This document shows positions 1-6,793 of a stretch of 10,462 nt of DNA, one piece after another. The number at the start of each line of letters is the position of its first letter. Position 1 is the first letter of the stretch. Where the stretch lies: assembly GCA_003024985.2 (NCBI GenBank), contig PXIH01S0021543.1; one strand, given 5' to 3'. The position numbers and the translations under genes were made by a program. The notes under the pieces are model-generated. The model did no database searches, was not told the origin of the DNA, and saw nothing but the letters and a program-made list of their open reading frames with translations. This stretch comes from Euperipatoides rowelli. Its lineage: Eukaryota; Onychophora; Udeonychophora; Euonychophora; Peripatopsidae.

Positions 1-557
1 CTCTTTGCTTCTTATTAAATTCCTCTCTAATCATTTAGGATTATTCCTATCTTTTGATCTTATTTTCATTGGAATAAATTTTTTTACATTTATTTCTAAC
101 TCACTTTTAAATATCTCCCACTTGACTTTTGTAGATTTACATTCTAAAATATCCTTCCAATTAACTGAACTGAGTATTCTTAGTTATTAAAATCTGCTTT
201 ACTAAAATCTGGAACTAACATATCATTACCTGTAATTTCACCATTTAAAGTCAAATTAAACCTTATAATATTATGAGCACTATTACCAAGATATTCTCTG
301 ACTTCTCTACCACTAACAATATAAGATCTGAACTAAGTAACAAATCTAGTATTGCTTCACCTCTAGTTGGCTGCAAAACATGTTGCTTAAGAAAAGAATC
401 CTGAACTATTTCTAAAAACTCATTATCGGTACTCAAAATTGCTACCTCATCATTCCAATAAATATTTGGATGATTAAAATCACCCATAATAACTAATCCC
501 CCCCTTAGACGCTGCATATACAATTTGATCATGTAATTGTTTATCATATAATACATT
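1..557 (-). pseudogene. CR1-like non-LTR retrotransposon ORF2 fragment: C-terminal half of APE endonuclease plus linker
   Basis: This is the inner part of a retrotransposon ORF2, read right to left. Its product would nick the target DNA to prime reverse transcription. The endonuclease core motif MGDFNHPNI lies at 487-461. A stretch QHVLQPTRG followed by ILDL lies at about 385-341, matching the usual QxxxxPTRGxxxLDLxL signature of CR1/L2/Rex-type enzymes. The reading then shifts frame near 315, and LGNSAHNIIRF appears at about 291-259. The family motif here is SDH, so the catalytic Asp is replaced by Ala (GCT, 278-276). The linker to the reverse transcriptase follows (FIPMKIRSKDR, then PK-stop-LERNL near the left edge), with TGA where Trp is usual. 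There are several frameshifts and stops, so the copy is dead. It is the continuation of the fragment at 3982-4647: the last 42 bases here equal the first 42 of that contig. Confidence 0.85.
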
Positions 558-558
558 N
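558..558. other. Assembly join between contigs A and B (single N)
   Basis: A lone N interrupts the sequence. The 42 bases before it (516-557) recur exactly at 3982-4023, immediately after the next N, while the bases after it (559 onward) share nothing with the retroelement on the left. A single N is used by some scaffolders for an unknown or negative gap. This join is probably not the true adjacency. Confidence 0.85.
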
Positions 559-826
559 ATTTAGTTTGAAAACATCGTATTTGAAAATGGATTTTCATAA
601 AGCAGTAAATAAAGTAAAAATATTTTACACAATATTAGACGTTTATTGGAATTCATTTTGCCGCATAAAAATAAAAACAATAACAAGTATTGAGCAATTT
701 CATTGATTATGCACACAACCTTTCAGAAAAATATAAACAAATTTATGCATAGGCCTACATCTCCGTTTATGAGACGGATTAAACAGATCGGAAACCTGTC
801 GCATAATGATATAAATGAGACTTTAG

Positions 827-1039
827 TTTCAAATCATCGCTTACCTTCTCGTTGGCAAAGGAGAGAAATATTATCTGGATTTTTATTTTATTATTAGTTT
901 AAAAGCCCGTCAAAAATTATGGATACAGCGACATCTATGGACAGAAAATAGAGCAAAAACATCTTTCGGCGTCATCGGCTCGCTGAAGCTGGCCGAGCAG
1001 CGTGACAGACATCATGACCAAACTTGCTCTTTATTATAG
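827..1039 (+). other. Stop-free 70-codon segment with a locally GC-rich core, coding status unknown
   Basis: The frame between the TAG at 824-826 and the TAG at 1037-1039 is open but has no ATG. Its second half reads QRHLWTENRAKTSFGVIG and then SLKLAEQRDRHHDQ. Positions about 966-1016 are clearly richer in G and C than the surrounding DNA, which is unusual here and could mark a relic of an exon or transposon gene. A faint resemblance to the N-terminal pattern of Harbinger-type (HARBI1-like) proteins, aromatic-x-x-R/H-x-L followed by a G-containing helix, is too weak to name it. The minus strand is also open across the GC-rich part. Codon-periodicity support cannot be judged at this length. 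The surrounding 559-1297 shows no other gene-like feature. Confidence 0.2.
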
Positions 1040-1264
1040 TTAGATATATTTTAAAGAAATAATAACTTTTTAAAAATTAACCTTCATCATTCATTTCTAT
1101 GTTTTTTATTACTATTTATAAGTATTTATTATTACTTTGAGATGTTTTTTTTGGTAGTATGGGTGAGAATTATACTAAAAAAAAAATATTGGTAATTAGT
1201 TTAATTCATGAATAAATATGAGTTGTAAAATTTTCTCCTCTTGTGCTCTTTTATTTATCTTTTT

Positions 1265-1284
1265 TTTATTTATTTATTTATTTA
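1265..1284 (+). repeat. (TTTA)5 microsatellite in the intron upstream of the TPR exon
   Basis: Five perfect TTTA units follow a T run and merge into the pyrimidine-rich tract of the splice acceptor at 1297. The microsatellite lies within the presumed intron, so length variation here could change acceptor spacing. Confidence 0.85.
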
Positions 1285-1297
1285 TGTTTCTTTTCAG

Positions 1298-1363
1298 TTT
1301 CGTCCAAACGAAGTCGGTGCTCTGTTTGCTCGAGGCTATTTATACATCAAGCAAGGACTTGAG
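1298..1363 (+). CDS. Internal exon of a tetratricopeptide (TPR)-like protein
   Basis: This is a 66-bp candidate exon with strong splice signals. A pyrimidine-rich tract ends in TTTCTTTTCAG before 1298, and GAG|GTAAAG forms the donor at 1364. The enclosed frame is open and encodes 22 residues, FRPNEVGALFARGYLYIKQG plus LE, with both boundaries in phase 0. The peptide fits helix A and the start of helix B of a TPR unit: Leu at position 4, Gly at 8, Tyr at 11 and Gly at 15 of the 34-residue repeat. TPR proteins are scaffolds for protein-protein contacts, so the function of this gene cannot be deduced. The neighbouring exons are not visible in contigs B or D, which implies long introns or exons outside the window. 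The base composition and codon mix are far less AT-biased than the flanks, which supports real coding. Confidence 0.65.
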
Positions 1364-1373
1364 GTAAAGAAGG

Positions 1374-1392
1374 TTTTTTTTTTTTTTTTTTT
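1374..1392 (+). repeat. T19 homopolymer just inside the downstream intron
   Basis: An uninterrupted run of 19 T begins ten bases after the splice donor of the TPR exon. It is a low-complexity tract and a likely source of read-length error. Confidence 0.9.
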
Positions 1393-2607
1393 CATATTAT
1401 TTAAGATTTTAGTTTTTGAAGAAGGAAAATTTCTTTATTGACATCTGAAAGAAATTTTTTCCAATATTAACCCTTTTAGCTCTAGCTATTACGTTTTGTT
1501 TATATTATTTTATGATAAAAAAAAAAATTAACATTTTTTTGTTAAAATTTATTCTATTCATAGAATTATTAAAAAAAATAAAGTGACTTTCTTTAAGGGC
1601 TTAAATACGTTGTTTTCAAAGGTCCGAGATTTTTAATTTTAGTGAGGCATTATTTTTACCTGTCCAGGAACAAAGTAATGTCAATTGAGTATATTAGATG
1701 GATTTATGTTTAAAATTCATTCAAAATCATTGCCCTTCAGTTTTCAGTGTTTTATACTCTTAGCCTCTGAAATATATCCTACTCGATACATCCAAATACA
1801 TTAATGATTATATTATATGTTTTTGCTTTTGTATTTTGCTATTATTCTTCACTTATTGCAAATTTATAATTTGTATGGGCGCAAGGGCTTTCGGCAGAAA
1901 AAAATTCATTGCGGGAGGGGGGGGGTCAAAATAATCATATTTTGATTGTAAATATTTTGATAAGTTTTTTATTTGATTGTATGGACATTTTGATAACCAT
2001 TAATCGATACTTAAAACTTGTAATATTGTTAAAAATGGACAACTTTATATTAAATACCTAAAATTTTGTTAATCTAAATTGTCCAGGGGGGGGGGCTGCC
2101 CCACCCAGCCGATACCCTCAGTATGGGGCAAAGTGCATATAGTCATTATGTTTTAATAGGTGTGTTCGTCATTAGATTTTTTTCAATGCGCTTCATCTCT
2201 TTGGGTTGTACTAGGTCATGTGAAGATTTAATTTTAGGGCCGAATGACAGCTTAGCCCTTCTTTAACATCAAAGTACTAATCATAATAAAATCGTTAGAA
2301 TACTTTTGGCACCAATAACTCTGAGAGAAATGAAGATGAGATTCTGAATGGTCAAATGTGCAACAAAAAATGTGTTTGCAACGAAGACCATTCAACAAAG
2401 TCTAGCATTATCAATTACTGAAATTAATCCTATCAGGTTAGGACTTATGCAACACTTACTTTTGGGAATATTCAAAATTGACTTAACCCACCACCACCCC
2501 ACCCCCACCCCCAAAAAAATGAATGTAAAATTAATGATTAGGATTGTAGATGATTAAAAGAAAGATTATCACTCCACTGTCATCTCGGATGTTGTATTGA
2601 TGAATTT
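1393..2607. other. Gene-free AT-rich stretch (presumed intron or intergenic) with G-tracts
   Basis: No frame here looks like protein. Two long G runs stand out: G9 at 1917-1925 and G10 at 2086-2095, the second followed by CTGCCCCACCCAGCC. A C/A-rich block at about 2490-2520 (CACCCC, CACCCCC, then A7-TGAA) resembles the C-rich part of the 128-bp repeat at 6480-6792 and may be a relic of related repeat DNA. The ATG-started frame at 2348-2557 is explained by this low-complexity block. Confidence 0.6.
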
Positions 2608-2624
2608 TTCAAAAAATATTAATT
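2608..2624 (+). repeat. 17-bp target-site duplication, left copy (SINE)
   Basis: TTCAAAAAATATTAATT is repeated exactly at 2723-2739, directly flanking the tRNA-derived element at 2625-2722. The length and A/T-rich composition suit insertion by an L1-like or other target-primed retrotransposition. Confidence 0.85.
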
Positions 2625-2655
2625 TTTATTTTTTTAAAACACCACACCTTATGTG

Positions 2656-2666
2656 GGACTCTAATC
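2656..2666 (-). promoter_or_regulatory. Pol III box B of the SINE
   Basis: GATTAGAGTCC matches nine of the eleven positions of the GGTTCRANNCC consensus for the TFIIIC-binding B box. The altered positions are the second G and the C of the T-loop. Confidence 0.7.
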
Positions 2667-2697
2667 TACAATTTTCGTATAGCAGTCTGCCTTATTG

Positions 2698-2709
2698 CCA
2701 ACTGCTCCA
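2698..2709 (-). promoter_or_regulatory. Pol III box A of the SINE
   Basis: TGGAGCAGTTGG matches the TRGYNNARNNGG A-box pattern at all but one position (A instead of a pyrimidine at position four). It lies 13 nt into the element, consistent with a transcription start near 2722. Confidence 0.7.
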
Positions 2710-2722
2710 CCGATACAATGGC

Positions 2723-2739
2723 TTCAAAAAATATTAATT
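2723..2739 (+). repeat. 17-bp target-site duplication, right copy (SINE)
   Basis: An exact second copy of the 17-bp motif at 2608-2624, adjacent to the 5' end of the SINE. Confidence 0.85.
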
Positions 2740-3573
2740 GATTAAGTTTAGAAGTAAAATCCAAAACTTTCTATGAAAAAAAAAACACCCAAAATTGCAT
2801 GAAATTAATATTTATTGAGAACACTAGAATCAAAATCTAATCCTGATTTCTGGCATCTACATATTAACCATTATTATAAAGGATTCTAAAACAAATGCTA
2901 AAGTCAAATGAATAAATTTAAACTAAAGAATTAAAAACATTTAAAAATCTATATTTAATATAAAAATTTATTTATGATTAGTTTCAATAAAATGGGGGAT
3001 TTATATCCCCTTTAGCAGGACCTGGTTAGTAGTTATTCAATAGGCTGAGTAGCTGTACCCAGGATGCAAGATTTTAGGAGTGTTTAACACGAACTGATTT
3101 GGTTATAATTTATAACTTTGCTGAACAAATTATTGTGTTCTTCTACCATATACATTAAAATAAGGGAAACTATAAGTATCATTTAAATTATTCTAGAATT
3201 GTGACAATAGCAAACTTAAAACTTTATAAAAAATAATGCCTAACCTGCTAACCATAATAAATTAACAGATTTCTGAAAAACTTGTATTGATCAAATAGAG
3301 TCGACTTGCGCCACCTAGTATACACCTTACACCTTATAGCTTTTGCTGTATTCCACAGTTTCCACTCTAAACAATCTGATTGCTATGTTCATTGATTTAT
3401 TTAATTCTATTAGTTAGGTTTCAGGTTTAAACTAAAGTTAGGACTGTATATAAATGGCTTGCCTACACTGATGAATATGGCAACTGCGAAAAGTAGTTGT
3501 GAATTTACTTAAGTCACATGTTTACAGATGCTGATGCAGATAAATTTAAGCCTCTGAGTTTTTTTTTTAAAAA
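2740..3573. other. Gene-free AT-rich stretch
   Basis: No coding, RNA or mobile-element signal was recognised in these bases. The only small structure seen is a short hairpin at about 2996-3010 (GGGGA and TCCCC around a TTTATA loop). Confidence 0.6.
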
Positions 3574-3980
3574 ATTAATTGAAAACACACAAAAAAAAGT
3601 TGCTTTTTTTAGGGGGTGGGAGTTAGAGTTTTTATTATGGTGTTGGCACATGGGGGAAGGGAGCCATAAGTTTACCAACCTAGGACACCATAAACCCACT
3701 GGCCTCATCAGACCCTGCACTTATTGAAAACACAAAAAAAAAAAATTTTAGGGGTAGGGGTTGGAGTTTTTATTATGGTTTTGGCAAGTGGGGAAGGGGA
3801 GCCAAAAGTGTACCAACCTAGGAAACCATAAACCCATTGGCCTCATCATACCCTGCACTTATTATTGAAAACACAAAAATGTTTGTTTAGGGTTAGGGGT
3901 TGGAGTTTTAATTATGGTTTTGGCAAGTGGGGCAGGGGAGCCAAAAGTGTACAAACCTAGGAAATCATAAACCCATTGGC
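3574..3980 (+). repeat. 139-bp tandem repeat array, left part (three units)
   Basis: Units repeat every 138-139 bp. Taking the CCTAGG landmark, copies lie at 3679, 3817 and 3956. Each unit has TTATTGAAAACACAAAAA, a T run, GGGGTAGGGGTTGGAG, a TTATTATGG block, a G-rich stretch, then GAGCCAAAAGTGTACCAACC and CCTGCACTTATT. The first unit is the most diverged, as expected at an array edge. The last unit stops at the N at 3981, and its final 44 bases recur at 6794-6837, so the array continues there. The open frames on both strands here are by-products of the repeat. Confidence 0.9.
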
Positions 3981-3981
3981 N
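3981..3981. other. Assembly join between contigs B and C (single N)
   Basis: Satellite DNA on the left meets retrotransposon DNA on the right. Both sides have an exact match elsewhere in the window: the left end matches 6794-6837 and the right end matches 516-557. The adjacency shown is therefore doubtful. Confidence 0.85.
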
Positions 3982-4647
3982 ATATACAATTTGATCATGT
4001 AATTGTTTATCATATAATACATTCACTCCTGGTGGCCTATAACAATTTCCTAACAGTATTTTCCCCCTTCATATCTTCTAATTCTATCCACACCGATTCC
4101 ACATCCTTTCCAACCTCAATTATATCAGACCTTTAAGAAACCATAATATTAATATCCTCTTAACAAAAAAATAACACATCACTTACTTGTCTTTCAGTCC
4201 TATCTCTCCTAAATAATTTATAAACTATAATTTCAGAATCTCATCATCATTTATATCTGCCCAAGTCTCAGCAATAGATATTATTTCAAATTTCTTTAAA
4301 GCAATAACTATTTCAAGTTCTGTCAATTTATTTCTAACACTTCTAGCATTTGCATAAATACATCTCAAAGATTTAATAAAATTAAAGTCTGACCTTGTTT
4401 TATTTATTACTCCACTAACTTTACTATTGTTGTGTCTGCATATTAAATTATTTCCACTAATTCCTAAATTATCTATTATTTCATTTAAGACCCGATTCTT
4501 TTGAATATCCCTAACATTACTTTCATTATTATTAACCGTAAAATTATTTAAAATAGAATTAGAATGGTCCCTAACAACCTCTTTATGACAACTAGTTTCC
4601 TTTAATAATGGCACTGGAAATAGCTTTGCTGAGTATTGCCTTTCCAC
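3982..4647 (-). pseudogene. CR1-like retrotransposon ORF2, N-terminal half of the APE-type endonuclease
   Basis: ORF2 opens at ATG 4647 and is open to 4225 (140 codons). After a variable lead of about 90 residues comes IYANARSVRNKLTELE (4359-4312), the standard start of a CR1/L2-type endonuclease, with the conserved Asn. ETW at 4269-4261 contains the metal-binding Glu. A stop (4227-4225) and frameshifts follow, but further motifs are readable: YKLFRRDRTER at about 4217-4185, ESVWIELED at about 4104-4078 and GNCYRPPGVN at 4050-4021. The enzyme would cut genomic DNA for target-primed reverse transcription. The frame reaches the contig end and resumes at 515 in the fragment at 1-557. The ATG overlaps the end of ORF1 by 56 nt. 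The copy is non-functional. Confidence 0.85.
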
Positions 4648-5665
4648 TCATGTTCAGATGAATTCCATCCTGCCGGTAGTATCTATCTGGCCTTAGAAGT
4701 AAAGGCTTGACTGCACTTACCAGCTGAACATTTTCGGATTTGCACATTCGAGCCACCTCTCTAGAGATTTCAGGCCCCCATGATTCTAAACATCTCTGAT
4801 ATAACTGATGGACAGGAAATCTTGGAAGAATGTCAGAAATTAGTATCTTACTAGCCGGTCTCACTAACCTGATCTCTCTAATAAGATGGTGCACCTTATC
4901 TGCCACTACCTTGTGGAAATCCCTACCAACATTGTAAGTGCCCACATGCACCACTACAATTGGATCTCTAACTGAATTCCGCAGTATAGAATTAACAGGC
5001 TACTTAACATGTTCTATCATAGCACCTGGATTACACCATGTCTTGCCTTACCTTTGGCTTTCCAATTTTTCACACTTAATCCATGCACTAGGGAATCACC
5101 TATAACATGGATCTCTTGTTCAAATGGTTCCACAGGGTCCTCAGAAACTAAGGCCTCAAAAAAGTTAGCAGTTGGAACAGGCTGCACTTACTTTGGAAAG
5201 AAACTATTGGACTGCTACCTCTCCTACCTTTACCCTGCCCTGTAACCTGCCACTCTGCACAACCTTACCAAGAGTTGCCCATGTCCTCCATCTCCACTCA
5301 CTCAATAATCCTTAATATCCAAATCACCCTCACCTTTAGGAGCTTTCAGCCACCTAACATCAACAGAAGTCATTTGAGAATCCGATACAAAACCTGAATA
5401 CTTTGACAGAACCTCACAGGTTTGGGTTTCTGCATCCAGGCATGAATGCAGTCCTTAAACAAGCTCAACATCCGTCTGAGTCCCCCACATTCTGCATCCC
5501 CAAACTCACAAATTTCTCAATTGATGTCTGAGTAGCTACCTCTACCCTTCACCATTCCATAAAAGAAGATATAGACATCAATATATCCTCTGATTGGTCC
5601 AATCTATCTAAAGGCTTCAGGCAATTCAAAATCTTGGACAAAACAGTATTAGGAGTAGGAGACAT
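4592..5665 (-). pseudogene. CR1-like retrotransposon ORF1 with SGNH (GDSL-type) esterase domain
   Basis: ORF1 probably starts at ATG 5665 (MSPTPNTVLSKILNCLKPL) and is broken at codon 39 by TGA (5551-5549) where TGG would fit. The middle is scrambled by stops and frameshifts. The C-terminal esterase is readable. Block I is VIGDSLVHGLS with the nucleophile Ser (GDSL at 5100-5089). Block III is VHVGTYNVG (GTYN at 4942-4931), and block V is DGIHLN (4669-4652) with the catalytic Asp and His. The last 120 codons (4954-4592) are uninterrupted and end in TAG. ORF1 esterases of CR1/L2-clade elements are thought to act in RNP or membrane interaction during retrotransposition. The block III Asn that normally builds the oxyanion hole (GTNN/GTND) is Tyr here, a single-base change. 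ORF2 follows with a 56-nt overlap in another frame. Confidence 0.85.
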
Positions 5666-6455
5666 TATAAAATTTGAATAATGATAGCCTAGATAAACCT
5701 TTTCTTAAATTAGCTATAAAAACCTAACCAAATAATGCAAATATTTATTAACCTATTTCTGCTTATTACTAATATAAAAATTTATAAAAACGACTAAACC
5801 AGTAAAAAGAGAAAAAAAGTCTCTTAAAAGTTAAACAGATAATAAAACTAATTAATTGGACCCGAAAATCAAGATTTAAAATAAAAATTTAAACTCTCTT
5901 AAAATCACAATCTAAAATTAATCTAACCCTAATATACTATAAAAACTTAATGCTAATTATAAATAAATTCAAATATTTATTACCCTAGTTCTGCTTATCA
6001 ATATCTAAATTTAAGTAAATTAAATAAAATAAAATGCGTCACTTAACAATTAAACAGAATAATAAATGGCCTAATCCAAATAAATTTAAAATTAGAACGT
6101 TCTAATTACTACAAACCTATTGTAAATTAACTTATATTATTGCAAAACTACTGTATATTATAAAATTATTTATCGGATCCCAGAAAATCAAATGTATAAC
6201 AGATTTAAAATCCACAAACTAAAAACAAGCCAAAAGCTATACAAAATGAATCCTAGTTTGAAATACTAACCACCAACATATAAAGCTAAACACAATCAAT
6301 AATCACTGTTTATACCAATTGAATATAAATAAAACTAAATTTAACAACTAACTAATAAATTAGGTAAGCAATTAATAATAATAAAAAAATCTACAGTAAA
6401 ACTATTAAATAATTAAAAGGTACTTATCAAAAATATCGGACTGCTACTTAAACAC
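5666..6455. other. Very AT-rich region upstream of the retroelement ORF1 (possible 5' UTR) with a diverged direct repeat
   Basis: There is no coding sequence. Two diverged copies of one stretch are visible. CAAATATTTATTA plus a CTGCTTA block begins at 5738 and again at 5970. TTAAACAGA lies at 5831 and 6050. GGACCCGAAAATCA lies at 5858 and GGATCCCAGAAAATCA at 6175. The offsets (232, 219, 317) show insertions or deletions between copies. On the minus strand this lies just upstream of ORF1, where non-LTR elements keep their 5' UTR and internal promoter. Assignment to the element is inference. Confidence 0.45.
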
Positions 6456-6479
6456 ATGCTGCAGCTTCAAACTCTCAAC

Positions 6480-6792
6480 CAGAATCAGTTCAGGGTCAAT
6501 CCCCGCCGTTCACCCCACCACCAAAAATCAAAAGTCTATTTTCATTGTCTACTCGATGCAACCTACCCACATGCCAAATTTCAAGTTTGTGCCATGTTGG
6601 TAAGTATGCTAAACAGTTCAGGGTCATTCCCCCAACCCTCACCCCACCCCCAAAAATGAAAAAGTCTAATTTCTTTGTCTATGCCTTGCAACCACCCACA
6701 TGCCAAATTTCAAGTTTGTGCCATGTTGGGAAGTATGCTAAACAGTTCAGGGTCATTCCCCAACCCTCACCCCACCCCCAAAAATGAAAAAG
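6480..6792 (+). repeat. 128-bp tandem repeat (about 2.4 units) ending at an assembly join
   Basis: The landmark CAGTTCAGGGTCA occurs at 6486, 6614 and 6743, giving a period of 128-129 bp. Each unit contains CATGCCAAATTTCAAGTTTG, TGCCATGTTGG, AAGTATGCTAAACAGTTCAG, and a C-rich segment CACCCCACCCCCAAAAATGA. The first unit is clearly diverged and the last two are almost identical. The array is cut at the N at 6793, so its true length is unknown. The overlapping ATG-started frames in this stretch read the repeat twice and are not genes. Confidence 0.88.
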
Positions 6793-6793
6793 N
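6793..6793. other. Assembly join between contigs C and D (single N)
   Basis: The 128-bp repeat stops and the 139-bp repeat begins in mid-unit. The 44 bases after the N equal 3937-3980, which places contig D after contig B rather than after C. Confidence 0.88.

Larger units (their letters stand above)
2625..2722 (-). mobile_element. Short tRNA-derived SINE (or tRNA retropseudogene) with A-rich tail
   Basis: Read on the minus strand, this 98-bp element contains both internal RNA polymerase III promoter boxes of a tRNA. Box A is TGGAGCAGTTGG (2709-2698, one base off consensus), and box B is GATTAGAGTCC (2666-2656, two bases off GGTTCRANNCC). The two starts are 43 nt apart, as in real tRNAs. The acceptor-stem halves no longer pair and the T-stem is only partly paired, so this is not a functional tRNA. 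About 20 nt after the tRNA-like part it ends in an A-rich tail (2641-2625). Exact 17-bp direct repeats bracket it, which defines both ends. It has almost no non-tRNA body, so it is either a very compact SINE or a retroposed tRNA copy. Mobilisation would depend on a LINE in trans. Confidence 0.8.

Noticed and set aside
1467-1604. Possible piggyBac-type MITE with TTAA ends (TTAACCCTTTTAG ... CTTTAAGGGCTTAA)
   Set aside because: The putative TIRs match over only about seven of nine bases, and an extra C separates the right end from its TTAA.
2348-2557. 69-codon ATG-started frame
   Set aside because: It has no recognisable motif and depends on a C/A-rich low-complexity block.
2625-2722. Functional tRNA gene
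   Set aside because: A and B boxes are present, but the acceptor stem does not pair, the T-stem has mismatches, and TSDs plus an A-tail show it is a retroposed copy.
3514-3727. Overlapping frames of about 69 codons on both strands
   Set aside because: They are by-products of the 139-bp tandem repeat.
5009-5245. 78-codon plus-strand frame
   Set aside because: It is antisense to the retroelement ORF1, including the GDSL block, and has no independent support.
6456-6787. Repetitive frames containing CQISSLCHVGKYAKQF twice
   Set aside because: The repetition comes from the 128-bp DNA repeat. There are two competing frames and no conserved protein domain.
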